64,000 nucleotides of DNA from Oligoflexus tunisiensis (GCF_001748245.1 NZ_BDFO01000001.1:684828-748827), one strand, 5' to 3'; shown: positions 41,872 through 52,214, counted from the first letter of the stretch. Made by a program: numbers and translations. The notes: generated by a model not told the origin, from the sequence alone.

Positions 41872-42726
41872 ATGACCTACGATAATTTCGTCCAACCCAA
41901 TCCTGAAACATTGACCTATGGCCGCTATCTTCACGTGCATGAGCTTCTCGGTCTGCAGCAGGAACTGTCGCAGCCGAAGGAACATGATGAACTCCTTTTT
42001 ATCGTGATTCACCAGGTCTACGAACTGTGGTTCAAACAGATTCTGCACGAGGTGAAGCACTGTCAGGAAACCTTGACCCAGGACGACATCCTGCCGATGA
42101 CCAAGGCGCTGCATCGGGTGACGACCATACAGAAGGTTCTTCTGCAGCAGGTGGATATTCTGGAAACCATGACTCCAACCGAGTTCAATCGTTTCCGCAA
42201 AAACCTGAATCCGGCCAGCGGTTTCCAATCCTATCAGTTCCGTGAGTTTGAGTTTCGCCTTGGGATGAAGAATCCGGCTCATCTGCGTTTCTTCTCCCAT
42301 GATCCGGCGGCATCGGCCAAGCTTCAGGCCGCCATGCAGGAGCCGACGCTTTACGATCATTTCCTGCGCTATTTGCAAAGGCAGGGCTTTCCCGTGCCCA
42401 AGGATGTTCTGGAACGGGATGTGACGCAAATTCACAACAGTCACCCCGAACTCGTGAAGCTATTTACCGATATTTACGAGAATCCGGCCCAGAATTATCA
42501 CCTTTATCTGGCATTGGAAGCGCTCGTCGATCTGGATGAACTTTTGATACTATGGAGATACCGTCATGTGCAGATGGTTCGCAGGATGATCGGCGACCTG
42601 GCCGGAACCGGTGGATCCCTCGGCGCCCGCTACCTGCAATCCACATTGAATAAAAGCGCCTTTCCGGATATCTGGGAGGTTCGCAATCACCTCGGGCAAG
42701 GCACAACGCCCTACGGTGGCCGCTGA
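41872..42726 (+). CDS. kynA: Tryptophan 2,3-dioxygenase
   Basis: 284 residues, normal length. Signature segments are YGRYLHVHELLGLQ, ELLFIVIHQVYELWFKQILH, GFQSYQFREFEFRLG and RYRHVQMVRRMIG with the haem-ligand histidine, then GTGGSLGARYLQ. It opens the indole ring of L-Trp to N-formylkynurenine. An aminotransferase gene follows after 21 nt on the same strand, consistent with kynurenine transamination. No formamidase or kynureninase is seen nearby. Confidence 0.94.
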   Translation: MTYDNFVQPNPETLTYGRYLHVHELLGLQQELSQPKEHDELLFIVIHQVYELWFKQILHEVKHCQETLTQDDILPMTKALHRVTTIQKVLLQQVDILETMTPTEFNRFRKNLNPASGFQSYQFREFEFRLGMKNPAHLRFFSHDPAASAKLQAAMQEPTLYDHFLRYLQRQGFPVPKDVLERDVTQIHNSHPELVKLFTDIYENPAQNYHLYLALEALVDLDELLILWRYRHVQMVRRMIGDLAGTGGSLGARYLQSTLNKSAFPDIWEVRNHLGQGTTPYGGR

Positions 42727-42747
42727 AGCGTCTTGCAAGGAGAATGC

Positions 42748-43920
42748 ATGAGTCTGAATGAAGTCACGCTCAATTTGCCCAATTATCCCATGGAAGAACT
42801 GTCGAAGATTCGGCAGCGTTTGATCAGTCAGAACAAGAAGGTCTACGATTTTGGGACCGGTGATCCCAAAATCCCGACCTGGGCGCCGATCCGTGAGGCT
42901 GTGGCGCAGAGCGTGACCCCGATCAGCCAGTATCCGGCCACCCGGGGTGGACCGGACTTGATTGAATCCATCTGGGGATACTGCAACCGGAACTTCGGCA
43001 TCAAGGCCGGCCAGGGTTTTGACATCATGGCCACCAATGGCAGCAAGGAAGCGATCTTTCATATCGCGCTTTGTCTCGTGGGACGGGCTGGCGGGAAAAA
43101 TATCATCGCCTATCCCGATCCCGGCTATCCCGTGTATCGCAGTTCGGCGCTTTATGCGGGCGGCGTTCCCTATGCGATGCCCCTCAAGGCTGAAAATGAT
43201 TTTCAGATGGAACCCTGGACTCTGCCCGAGGACATTCAATCCCGAATGGCGGCTCTTTGGATCAACTATCCTCATAACCCCACCGGTGCGGTACTGAAGA
43301 AGGGGCATCTCGAAAAAATCATCGAATGGTGTGAAAAACGCGATGTCGTGCTGCTGGCCGATGATTGCTACATCGATATCTATGATCCGGCCTGGGATCG
43401 TCAGGGTCAAAAGCCTTTGACTCCGATCAGCTTGACTTCAAGGAACGTCTATTCCTTCCAGAGCCTTTCCAAGCGTTCGGGCATGACCGGCTATCGCAGC
43501 GGATTCTTGATCGGTGATGCCCGCTATATGCCGCTCATCGGAACCGCGCGAGCCAACTTCGGTGTGGGCACGCCCACCATGCTGCAAAAAGCGGCGGCCA
43601 TCGCCTGGTCGGACGACACGCATGTGGCGGAGCGGCGGCAGATCTTTGCCAATCGCATTAACCTCGCCATGCCATACCTGCAAAAACTCGGCATGATCGA
43701 TCACAAACCGGAAGCCACGTTTTACCTCTGGTGCCGCGTGCCGCGTGGTCTGGATGATGTGGCCTTCTGTCTCCGCCTGGCTGAAGAGGGCGTGATCACC
43801 AGCCCCTCCCAGTGGTTAAGCGAAGGGGTTAAAGGCTACATGCGCTTTGCCCTGGTGCCGGAGGATCCGGATACGGTGGAAGCGATGGAGATCGTTTCGC
43901 GTTTGGTCAAAAACCTATAA
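42748..43920 (+). CDS. PLP-dependent class I/II aminotransferase
   Basis: 390 residues. Fold type I motifs: AYPDPGYPVYRSSALYAGG, INYPHNPTGA, VLLADDCYIDIY and the PLP lysine in QSLSKRSGMTGYRSGFL. The substrate-recognising Arg is in MRFALVP. The ATG at 42748 follows AGGAG. The family includes aspartate, LL-diaminopimelate and kynurenine aminotransferases. The neighbour kynA makes a kynurenine-type substrate plausible but does not prove it. A hairpin follows the stop. Confidence 0.88.
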   Translation: MSLNEVTLNLPNYPMEELSKIRQRLISQNKKVYDFGTGDPKIPTWAPIREAVAQSVTPISQYPATRGGPDLIESIWGYCNRNFGIKAGQGFDIMATNGSKEAIFHIALCLVGRAGGKNIIAYPDPGYPVYRSSALYAGGVPYAMPLKAENDFQMEPWTLPEDIQSRMAALWINYPHNPTGAVLKKGHLEKIIEWCEKRDVVLLADDCYIDIYDPAWDRQGQKPLTPISLTSRNVYSFQSLSKRSGMTGYRSGFLIGDARYMPLIGTARANFGVGTPTMLQKAAAIAWSDDTHVAERRQIFANRINLAMPYLQKLGMIDHKPEATFYLWCRVPRGLDDVAFCLRLAEEGVITSPSQWLSEGVKGYMRFALVPEDPDTVEAMEIVSRLVKNL

Positions 43921-43935
43921 TCGCCATTTTTCCCA

Positions 43936-43963
43936 GTGCCGGCCGTCCTCCCACGGCTGGCAC
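43936..43963 (+). terminator. Hairpin after the aminotransferase gene
   Basis: GTGCCGGCCGT-N6-ACGGCTGGCAC pairs at 10 of 11 positions, 16 nt after the stop. No T-run follows, so it may be a factor-dependent terminator or mRNA stabiliser. It also argues that the following gene starts later than 43936. Confidence 0.5.
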
Positions 43964-44091
43964 ATTCCCGCGCCGCACACCCGCCCCTTACTTTCCTTCC
44001 CATGAGCTCCGATAGCGAAGCAGGCCCTTTATTGATTTCGCAGGGTTCGCCTGAGAGAAAGCGTGACGCGCATGGGGCGCCGAGAGGAAGC

Positions 44092-47000
44092 ATGACGCGG
44101 ATTGGGAAATTTGGTTTGAACATCGTGGATAGCCTGGAGCTTCCGGGCCTTCCCTACCGCCTTGTGCGTGCGGTGCGGGAAAGCGATGGCCAAAATTTTC
44201 TGGTGAAAATCATTCCGGCTCGCCATGAAAGCGTGGGCCGTCTCCGCAGTGAATTCGCCTTGCTGCGTTCGCTTTCCCTGCCGCTCTTTCCCGAGGCCCA
44301 GGCCTGGGAACAGGATGCCGAGGAATGCTGGGCGCTTTATATCTGTCCAGCTCTGACCCCTTTGTCACAGGTTTTGCAGCGACCTGGACATACCGTGGCC
44401 ACGCGCCTTGAATTGTCCGTGAATCTTGTTGAGGCTCTGGTCGAGCTGCATAAGCGAGGTTATATCCTGCTGAATCTCAATCCCTGGACCTGTCTGGTTC
44501 GGGATGATGATCGCAGTTTCATGTTCCTCGATGCGAGTCATATGCGCAGTCGATCGCGACGGGATGCGACGCCGCCTCTGCTTTTTGAACCGGATCCCGT
44601 TCACTGGCCATACATGGCGCCCGAACAGACCGGAGCCAGCAATCAGCCCGCAGATCAGCGCAGCGATCTCTATTCCATGGGGCTGACTCTTTATCAGCTC
44701 TTTGGCGGGGAACTGAGTACGATGCAAAAAAGCCAGGATGAATGCAGCCACTGGCATATGACCGTCATTGCCGATCAGCTTGTCGATCGCGTGCTGAATT
44801 TTTCGCCCTATGTGTCCGCAATCGTGGCCAGGCTCAGCAAAAAACAGCCTGCGGAACGTTATCAGACCGCCTGGGGCGTGCTGCAGGATCTTCGCGAAGC
44901 ACTGTCGTCGTCACAGGCCAATCTTCCTGATCAAATGCTGTCGATCGGCACACGGGATGTGCCGGATGATCTGCGATTCCCGGATCGGATCTATGGCCGT
45001 GATGTGGAAATCGCCGAACTGGATGCCGTCTATCAGCGGTTCATCTCGGGAGAATCGGTCTCCCTTCTGGTTGAAGGACGGGCGGGCATCGGCAAGACCC
45101 GTCTGCTCGGGCACATCAACGACCTGAGCAAGGTCAGCGGCTGTCTTCTGGCCCGGGGTTCCTCTGTTCCTGACACGACGACCCGGCCCTTTGCCCCGAT
45201 CATGGAAGCGGTCGATGAGCTCGTGCATCACCTTTTGCAAAAACCCCAGCGTGAGATGCTCGCCTGGCGGAAGAAGATCTTCGACAGCGTGGGTGAAAAC
45301 GTTGCGCTGATGATTCAGCTCTGTCCGGACCTGGCTTTGGTTCTTGGCAATGCTGAGGATATTCCGACTCTGCCGCCCAAAGAGGAAAAGATCCGCTTTG
45401 AAATGACCCTGCGCAATTTCATTCGAACCTTCTGCCAGCGTGAGCATCCTCTGATTCTGATCTTTGAGCAGGGACAATGGCTCGACAGCGGCACGCTGGA
45501 TATGCTGGATGCCATCCTTCGCGGGGACAAGGCGGAGCATCTTTTCCTGATCTTCACCTATGCCACGGACACCAAAAACGTCCGCTGCCGGGTGGAAAAT
45601 CTTTCCAATCTTTTGCAGACAGCGTTCGTCCATCATGCGGTCATGCATCTGCATCCGCTGTCGACGAACAATATCTCCCGCCTTCTGGCGGAACTCTTCA
45701 TGATGGAACAGGACCGGGTCGAGGATCTGGCGGCCATTATCTTTCAAAAAACCGGCGGCATTCCTCTCTTTGTCCGCAACATGATCCAGGGATTGACCGA
45801 GCAGGGCGCCATCTCCTTCGATTACCGCCGTTTCTGTTATTTCTGGAATCTGTCGATCGCCCAGCAGTGGACCATCAACGACAGCATGGTCAATCACGTC
45901 CTCCTCCAGCTGCAAAAACTGCAGCCGGGCGATGTGGATCTCATCGGCATGGCGGCCTGCATTGGCCGTGAATTCCGGGTGAATGATCTGCAGGTCGTCG
46001 CCGGTCAGGATATTGAAACGGTTCGTGCGGCTCTCGCGCGGGCGTGTGAGCGCGGCCTTGTCTTTGTGGTCAATGATGAGTCCCGGGAGAAGGGCACGGA
46101 TAAATCCGAACGTCTGGTGATGGAAGGCACGTTGCGCTTCGCGCATGAAGCCATTCGCGAGGTCGCCTCGGGTGAGCTGACCGCGGATGTGAAGCGCTCC
46201 GTGCATCGGGCCATTGCGGAACAGTATATGCTGCAGGTCGCGGAAAGCGGGCAGCAGGATCGCCTCTTTTCCATTGTGGATCACTTCAACCATAGTGTGG
46301 ATCACAGTCAGCCCTGCGAGGACATTCGTCTCGCCGAGATGAACCTGGGAGCCGCTCGCAAGGCTCGTCTTTCCGCATCCTTTGCCCAGGCTCTTGCCTA
46401 TCTGCGGAAGGCCATCCTGTATCTCGGTGACAATCCCTGGGAAAAATACTATCGCCAGTGCCTGGCCATTCATGAAGAGATGGCCATCGGAGCCTTCCTG
46501 AACCAGAACAAGGACCTTCAGCAGGCCATCGTCGAGGAGGCGCTTAAGCATACCCGTGACAAGGTGGATACCATCGTCTTCCATGAGATGAAGATTGCCG
46601 AGATCATGAGCCGCGATCTTGAGGAAGCTCTGGACTATGCGATACCGGTTTTGATCGACTTCGGTTTTAAATTTCCGCGCAACCCGGGAACCTTCCGTGT
46701 GGGGTGCTATCTGATCCGGGCCATTGCCCTGATGAAGACGACCAACTATCTGCGCCGTCTGGAAAACGTCGGGCACTCGCATGATCTCCTGAGTGCCGCC
46801 GCCATCCGGATTGCCACCCGGGTGGGTTCAGCGGCCTATCTGGTGCGACCCAATCTGATGCCGGTGCTGGCCGTGAAAGGTTTTGAACTCGGCCTGAAAC
46901 ACGGGCATGTGCCATCGATGCCGTTTGCCTATGCCGGCCTCGCAACCATTCTTCTGTCTGTGTTTGGTCACTATCGTGATGCTTTCCGCCTCGCCCGTTA

Positions 47001-49311
47001 TGCCGAGGCTTTGGTTCGCCAGTTCGAGGACAAGCAGCAGCAGTGCCGTGTGGATCACATGCTGCACTCCTTTATTTATCCCTGGTCGGAACCCATGCGG
47101 CACAGCCTGATCGGTCTTCTCAAGGCCTTCCGCAATGGAGTCGAATACGGCGAATACGAATTCGCGATCCATGCCATCAACCTCTACTGTCATTACAGCT
47201 TTTATGCGGGCAGCTCGCTTCTCCGACTGGAAGAGGAGGTGACCGAGTATCGCCGCATGGTGGGTGATCTGCATCATAATTATTTAAATGCGCATACGGA
47301 AATGGCCCGTCAGACCTTGATGAATCTCTGTCTGGATAGCGGAGAAACGACAGCGATGCTGGGGCCAATCTTTGATCATCGCAAGCATGCTGAGCTTCTG
47401 GTCAAGGCTCCCGACTTCACATTCTACTATGCCACCAACAGTATTGTTCTCTGCACGCTCTATCATGATCTGCAGGAAGGGTTCCGCTTTGAAACCATGG
47501 CCCGAAAGCATAAGCAGTCGGCGATGGGGTCCTACGGCATGTCCGTCTATCGCTTCTATGCCGGCATCCTGCTGGCTCGCGCGGCTACCAATGGGCTGAA
47601 AGCGAAATGGTCCAGTATCCTGAAACTGAAAAATGCCGTGCGCATTTTCAAACGCTGGATGAAGTATGTGCCGCAGAACCAGGCGCACCGCTATCACCTT
47701 CTGCGAGCTGAGTTGCAAAGGCTGCAAGGCAAGACGCTGCAGGCGCTCGCATCCTATGCTCATGCGATTCGCGCCGCCGAGGAAGCCGGGGTCCAGCAGG
47801 ATCTGGGACTTGCCTGTGAACAGCTGGCCTGTCTCTTCCACGGTCTTGGCCTGCATACCCTGGCTCAGGATTATTTGCGCAAGGCCTTTGAAGCCTATCA
47901 AAGATGGGGCGCCACCAAACTGGTGAACCGATTGAAGGAACACTATCGCAGCTGGCAGCTGGCGGAATCACCCAGCCATGGCCTGAAGGTGGCTGAGAAT
48001 TCCTATGACCTCCAGTATCTGCAGCGGGTCCTTTCGGAAATGACCCGGGAGACGACCGATGCCCATTTGATGACCCGCATTCTTTCCAGTTCCGTTCATC
48101 TCGCCGGTGCGGACTGTGGTCACTTCATTCTCAAGAGCTTTGATGACAATACCTATCGCGTCAGGCAATCGTTCAATGATAGCGTCATCACCCAGGCGGA
48201 CAAGGGCTTTATGGCTCTCGACACCATATGCAAAAGCCTTGTGAACTATGTGATCCGCACGCGACGTTCGGTGGTGGTGGCGGATGCCCAGGTGCCTCAA
48301 AAGGCGATTCCTGGTCTGGAGCGCGATCCCTATGTGATGGAAAAAATGGTGCGTTCCCTCGCCTGTATTCCCATCGAAATCGGCAGCGGTGCCGAGCGGG
48401 AACTGATCGCCATCATCTATCTGGAAAACAGCGTCTCTTCCCATGTCTTCACACAGGAACGTCTGCGCCTTCTGGAACTCGTCGGTCAGGCCACGGCCGG
48501 ACGCCTGGAGCTTTCGGAAAAGGCCCACACCCTGGAAGCGTCCCTGAAGGAAGCGCAGCTTGTGCAGCAGGCGCTCTTCCCCACCATCAAGCGTCTTGGT
48601 TCCTTTGCGGTCGCGGATTATTTCAAGGCCGCCGATCACACCGGGGGGGACTGGTATGGTTACTATGAAGAGGATACCCGGGATCGTGCCTACTTCTTTA
48701 TCGGGGATGTGACGGGCCACGGTGTATCATCCGCTTTGATCACAGGAACGGCAGCCGGTTCCGTTTACGGATCGATCGCCACTCTGCAGGCTGTGCAGCG
48801 GGACATGAGCCTCACGGAGACCACGGAGATTCTCGCCAACTGCGTGAACCGCGCCGTGTACGATACGGCCGCCAAGGTCGATAAGTTCATGACCATGGTC
48901 TTTGTCTCGTTTGACTCGCGCACGGGTGAGGTGGCCTTCATCAACGCCGGTCACCCGAATGGCTTTATTATCTCGGACTACAAGGTGAAACCCCTCCTGG
49001 GTCGCGGCAGTCCGCTCGGCTTTCACCGGGATCCTATTTTCAAGGTCCAGCGTCTGCAGCTGCAGCCGGGTGATATCCTCTTCTTCTATACCGATGGCTT
49101 GATTGAAAACGAAGGGCCGGAAGGGGAAAAACTGCATCCGCGTGATCTGGCCCGGATACTGGAAGTCTCGCGCGAACCGGATCTCATCAAACAGCAGCTG
49201 CTCAAACAAACGGACAACATCTGGCAGAATCGCAAGGCAGCGGATGACTATGCTTTTGTTATCATTCGCTGGGATGGCTGGCGCCAGACCACGAGCGCCA
49301 AGGCCGGTTGA
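44092..49311 (+). CDS. Giant kinase-like/AAA/GAF/PP2C signalling protein
   Basis: 1739 residues. About 1-290 is a Ser/Thr kinase-like fold, but the catalytic loop reads YILLNLNPWTC instead of HRDxKPxN and DFG is DAS, so it is likely a pseudokinase. About 300-570 is a PknK/MalT-type ATPase with Walker A VEGRAGIGKTRLL and a weak Walker B (LIFEQGQW). A long helical TPR-like region follows to about 1300. A GAF domain covers about 1313-1476. The C-terminal SpoIIE/PP2C phosphatase (1490-1735) has HTGGDWYGYY, FIGDVTGHGVSSALI and ADDYAFVIIRW, and looks active. ATG at 44092 follows GAGAGG; upstream starts lack a site and overlap the hairpin. It is an RsbU-like output with a sensory front end. Confidence 0.85.
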   Translation: MTRIGKFGLNIVDSLELPGLPYRLVRAVRESDGQNFLVKIIPARHESVGRLRSEFALLRSLSLPLFPEAQAWEQDAEECWALYICPALTPLSQVLQRPGHTVATRLELSVNLVEALVELHKRGYILLNLNPWTCLVRDDDRSFMFLDASHMRSRSRRDATPPLLFEPDPVHWPYMAPEQTGASNQPADQRSDLYSMGLTLYQLFGGELSTMQKSQDECSHWHMTVIADQLVDRVLNFSPYVSAIVARLSKKQPAERYQTAWGVLQDLREALSSSQANLPDQMLSIGTRDVPDDLRFPDRIYGRDVEIAELDAVYQRFISGESVSLLVEGRAGIGKTRLLGHINDLSKVSGCLLARGSSVPDTTTRPFAPIMEAVDELVHHLLQKPQREMLAWRKKIFDSVGENVALMIQLCPDLALVLGNAEDIPTLPPKEEKIRFEMTLRNFIRTFCQREHPLILIFEQGQWLDSGTLDMLDAILRGDKAEHLFLIFTYATDTKNVRCRVENLSNLLQTAFVHHAVMHLHPLSTNNISRLLAELFMMEQDRVEDLAAIIFQKTGGIPLFVRNMIQGLTEQGAISFDYRRFCYFWNLSIAQQWTINDSMVNHVLLQLQKLQPGDVDLIGMAACIGREFRVNDLQVVAGQDIETVRAALARACERGLVFVVNDESREKGTDKSERLVMEGTLRFAHEAIREVASGELTADVKRSVHRAIAEQYMLQVAESGQQDRLFSIVDHFNHSVDHSQPCEDIRLAEMNLGAARKARLSASFAQALAYLRKAILYLGDNPWEKYYRQCLAIHEEMAIGAFLNQNKDLQQAIVEEALKHTRDKVDTIVFHEMKIAEIMSRDLEEALDYAIPVLIDFGFKFPRNPGTFRVGCYLIRAIALMKTTNYLRRLENVGHSHDLLSAAAIRIATRVGSAAYLVRPNLMPVLAVKGFELGLKHGHVPSMPFAYAGLATILLSVFGHYRDAFRLARYAEALVRQFEDKQQQCRVDHMLHSFIYPWSEPMRHSLIGLLKAFRNGVEYGEYEFAIHAINLYCHYSFYAGSSLLRLEEEVTEYRRMVGDLHHNYLNAHTEMARQTLMNLCLDSGETTAMLGPIFDHRKHAELLVKAPDFTFYYATNSIVLCTLYHDLQEGFRFETMARKHKQSAMGSYGMSVYRFYAGILLARAATNGLKAKWSSILKLKNAVRIFKRWMKYVPQNQAHRYHLLRAELQRLQGKTLQALASYAHAIRAAEEAGVQQDLGLACEQLACLFHGLGLHTLAQDYLRKAFEAYQRWGATKLVNRLKEHYRSWQLAESPSHGLKVAENSYDLQYLQRVLSEMTRETTDAHLMTRILSSSVHLAGADCGHFILKSFDDNTYRVRQSFNDSVITQADKGFMALDTICKSLVNYVIRTRRSVVVADAQVPQKAIPGLERDPYVMEKMVRSLACIPIEIGSGAERELIAIIYLENSVSSHVFTQERLRLLELVGQATAGRLELSEKAHTLEASLKEAQLVQQALFPTIKRLGSFAVADYFKAADHTGGDWYGYYEEDTRDRAYFFIGDVTGHGVSSALITGTAAGSVYGSIATLQAVQRDMSLTETTEILANCVNRAVYDTAAKVDKFMTMVFVSFDSRTGEVAFINAGHPNGFIISDYKVKPLLGRGSPLGFHRDPIFKVQRLQLQPGDILFFYTDGLIENEGPEGEKLHPRDLARILEVSREPDLIKQQLLKQTDNIWQNRKAADDYAFVIIRWDGWRQTTSAKAG

Positions 49312-49335
49312 CGCAAGCGTGCGAACGTCTGTAGC

Positions 49336-50235
49336 TCAGCGCGCCTCACCATCGACCTTGAAGGAACGCATCAGCTGCGCAGCCACCGGATTCTGAATTT
49401 TTCGGTCACCGGCCACCAGCCAGAGATCCTCGTGGACGCCGTCCAGCTCGCCGATCACATAAAGTTCCTTGCTGTTCAGAAAGTCCTCCGCCGCAGGTCG
49501 AGCCAAGGGCAAAAGCCCCGTCCCATTAGCCCCAAGCAGTTTCTGCAGGCTGGTATCCTGAACTTCCGCCACGGTATCGACGCGAATATTCTGCATCTTC
49601 AAAAAGTGATCCAGGTCCACACGCAGGCGATTGGTGGCCAGCGGCATGATAAAGGGCTGATTGGTCAGGGAAGCTGGAAAGCCTTTTTTAAGCGGCAAAT
49701 ACTGTTTCGCGCCGCAAATCACCACCGGCATGCGGGCCACGCGCCGGGCATGGAGCCCCTGTCCATCCATCACCGGAGGCGATTCATTCGCGAGGAGAAG
49801 ATCGAGGCGGTGGGCCTTCAGCTCACGCAGGAGCATATCCCCGCGTCCTTCCTGAATGGAGACGATGCAATTCTGTACCGACTGGGCCTGCTGAATAAGC
49901 AGAAGCGCGAGATGTTTGGGCACGCTGTCAAGGATCCCAAACTGAACCTCGATGCGATCCTTTTGTAAACGATCGTTCAAGGCATCGAGCATCTCGTCGC
50001 CGAGTTTGAAAATTTCCTGCGCATAATCCAGGGCAATGCGTCCGGCTTCCGTCAAATAAAGGCGCTTTTTACGCCTTTCAAACAGGATCTGTCCCAGATT
50101 ATCCTCAAACTGTTTCAACTGAGTTGAGAGTGTCGGTTGCCCGAGGCGCAATTTCTTCGCCGCCTTGGCTATGCCACCCTCCGTTGCGATTGTCTTGAAG
50201 TAATACAGATGATGGTAGTTGATCCAGTTGTCCAT
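49336..50235 (-). CDS. LysR-family regulator, NhaR-like
   Basis: 299 residues. The N-terminal winged helix [58 protein letters not shown] matches NhaR closely. NhaR activates sodium/proton antiporter genes in E. coli. The C-terminal effector domain is of standard length. The ATG at 50235 has AAGGTGG immediately upstream, but this lies within the 3' end of ftsH, so the two genes overlap by 131 nt in different frames on the same strand. No nhaA is present in the window. Confidence 0.85.
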   Translation of the reverse strand: MDNWINYHHLYYFKTIATEGGIAKAAKKLRLGQPTLSTQLKQFEDNLGQILFERRKKRLYLTEAGRIALDYAQEIFKLGDEMLDALNDRLQKDRIEVQFGILDSVPKHLALLLIQQAQSVQNCIVSIQEGRGDMLLRELKAHRLDLLLANESPPVMDGQGLHARRVARMPVVICGAKQYLPLKKGFPASLTNQPFIMPLATNRLRVDLDHFLKMQNIRVDTVAEVQDTSLQKLLGANGTGLLPLARPAAEDFLNSKELYVIGELDGVHEDLWLVAGDRKIQNPVAAQLMRSFKVDGEAR

Positions 50236-52063
50236 TGTCCACCTTATCAAGCGTCTCGCGCAATCGTCGGAAAAAGACTTCCAGCTCCTCTTCTTTCAGT
50301 GTTTCCTTGGCCAGAAGAAGCTGGGCGCTCTCCTCGAGGATCGCGCGACCCTCACGTAACATTTCCAGAGCGCGTGAAAAACAACGGTCGAGAATCTTTC
50401 GGACCGCAAGATCGATCTTCTCCGAAGTCTCCTCACCATACCGTTTTGCGGCATAGCTTGCACCGAGAAAGTTCGGCTGATCCTGCTCGAAGGTCACGTG
50501 GCCCAGGGATTCCTCCATTCCATAACGGGTGACCATGTTCCAGGCAATGTCGGTGGCCTTGACCAGATCGTCGGCAGCGCCCGTGGACAGATGATTGAAT
50601 ATAAGCTTTTCAGCGGCACGCCCGGCCAGCAAAACGGCAATTCGATTTTCCAGCTCTTCTCGGGTCATCAGGAACCGATCCTCGGTGGGCCTTTGAATGG
50701 TATAGCCCAAAGCCCCGATACCGCGTGGGATCACCGAGACCTTATGCACTTTATCTGTGGTGGAAAAGGCCGCGGCCGTCAGGGCATGGCCCATCTCATG
50801 ATGGGCCACAATGCGACGCTCGGTTTCATTGAGTATGCGATTTTTCTTTTCCAGACCGGCCACGATCCGTTCCACGGCCTCGGTAAAGTCAGCGAGTTCC
50901 ACCTGCTCCGCGCGCCGCCTTGTGGCAATCAGCGCCGCTTCATTGCAGAGGTTGGCAAGATCCGCTCCCGTGAAACCTGGGGTCAGAGCAGCCACTTTTT
51001 CCAGTTCCACATCCGTGCCCAGGGATTTAATCTTGCGCAGATGCACCTTCAGAATTTCCACCCGTCCATTTTTATCCGGACGATCGACCAGCACCTGCCG
51101 ATCGAAACGGCCGGCCCGCAGAAGAGCAGGATCCAGGATTTCCGGGCGGTTGGTGGCCGCCAGCAGAATCAGACCAGACGTCGAATCAAAACCATCGAGC
51201 TCCACGAGGAGCTGGTTCAGCGTCTGCTCCTTTTCATCGTGACCGCCACCAAGCGCCCCAGCAGCCCGGGACTTGCCGAGCGCATCCAGCTCATCGATGA
51301 AAACGATGGCCGGTGCCTTGGTGCGGGCCTGCTCAAACAGATCACGCACACGCGCGGCGCCGACGCCGACAAACATTTCCACAAATTCAGAACCGCTGAT
51401 CGAAAAGAAAGGAACACCGGCCTCACCAGCGACAGCCTTGGCCAATAGGGTTTTGCCGGTGCCGGGAGGTCCGACCAGCAAAATGCCTTTGGGCATGCGG
51501 CCGCCGAGTTTGGAATACTCCGCCGGGTTTTTCAAATAGGCGACGATTTCCTGCAATTCATGCTTGGCTTCGTCAACGCCCGCCACGTCCTGAAAAGTGA
51601 CTTTGGTATCGCTTTCCACGTAAACCTTGGCCTTGCTCTTGCCGATGGCCATGAACTCGCCGCCGAGCCCGCCCTTCCCACTGAGTCTTTTCATCATGAA
51701 AAACCAGATGGCAAAGAAAGCCACGGCCGGCACAATCCAGGCCAGAAGATCGTAAAGGAAATTGCTTTCAAACAGTCCGTAGACTTTGGTGTCCGTGCCT
51801 TCAAAATCCTTGCTGAGCTCCGGATCAATGCGGGTGGTGACAAACTGCTGCGGCCCCTGGCCATCAGCCTCTTTCAGCTTGCCTTGAATATGCGTGGGCG
51901 TGACCGTAACTTCGGCCACTTTGTTGCTGCGAACCATCTCCAGGTATTCGCTGTAAGGGATATTGCGGACCTGAGTCGCCTGAAACCACTGATTCTGAAT
52001 CAACATGGCAACCAGGACGGCCAGGAGAATGTAGCCGAGTTGAAATCTCGTTTTTTTTGGCAT
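50105..52063 (-). CDS. ftsH: ATP-dependent zinc metalloprotease FtsH
   Basis: 652 residues. Membrane helices at about 7-23 and 105-125 flank a periplasmic segment. The AAA domain has GPPGTGKT near residue 201, [10 protein letters not shown], and the second region of homology [16 protein letters not shown]. The zinc site is HHEMGHA near 422 (HExGH with Met). It degrades misfolded membrane proteins and regulators and, in enterics, sigma-32 and LpxC. The ATG at 52063 follows AGGAG; a 66-codon upstream extension lacks family similarity. A heat-shock-like promoter lies at 52190-52214. The 3' end overlaps the nhaR-like gene by 131 nt. Confidence 0.95.
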   Translation of the reverse strand: MPKKTRFQLGYILLAVLVAMLIQNQWFQATQVRNIPYSEYLEMVRSNKVAEVTVTPTHIQGKLKEADGQGPQQFVTTRIDPELSKDFEGTDTKVYGLFESNFLYDLLAWIVPAVAFFAIWFFMMKRLSGKGGLGGEFMAIGKSKAKVYVESDTKVTFQDVAGVDEAKHELQEIVAYLKNPAEYSKLGGRMPKGILLVGPPGTGKTLLAKAVAGEAGVPFFSISGSEFVEMFVGVGAARVRDLFEQARTKAPAIVFIDELDALGKSRAAGALGGGHDEKEQTLNQLLVELDGFDSTSGLILLAATNRPEILDPALLRAGRFDRQVLVDRPDKNGRVEILKVHLRKIKSLGTDVELEKVAALTPGFTGADLANLCNEAALIATRRRAEQVELADFTEAVERIVAGLEKKNRILNETERRIVAHHEMGHALTAAAFSTTDKVHKVSVIPRGIGALGYTIQRPTEDRFLMTREELENRIAVLLAGRAAEKLIFNHLSTGAADDLVKATDIAWNMVTRYGMEESLGHVTFEQDQPNFLGASYAAKRYGEETSEKIDLAVRKILDRCFSRALEMLREGRAILEESAQLLLAKETLKEEELEVFFRRLRETLDKVDNGQLDQLPSSVLLQDNRNGGWHSQGGEEIAPRATDTLNSVETV

Positions 52064-52189
52064 GGAATATAACTCCTGCAAGGCGGCTGCGTGTGACCGC
52101 TTTGACTCGAATATCCGCTTCAGTTTAAAGCAGGCAAGCTGAAAAAGGCCTGAGAGAAAAAGGGAGTGGTTTTTTAGGACCAGGATGAC

Positions 52190-52214
52190 TTGGGGAAAAA
52201 AGAGGAGATACAAG
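52190..52214 (-). promoter_or_regulatory. Candidate heat-shock (sigma-32-like) promoter of ftsH
   Basis: On the minus strand CTTGTA is followed by 13 nt and CCCCAA, close to the sigma-32 consensus CTTGAA-N13/14-CCCCAT, about 127 nt before the ftsH start. ftsH is heat-inducible in many bacteria. No rpoH gene is in the window, so the factor is inferred. Confidence 0.45.

Noticed and set aside
44002..44091. Earlier start of the giant regulator at 44002 or 43936
   Set aside because: The extra residues have no ribosome site, overlap a post-aminotransferase hairpin, and the ATG at 44092 has GAGAGG at the right distance.
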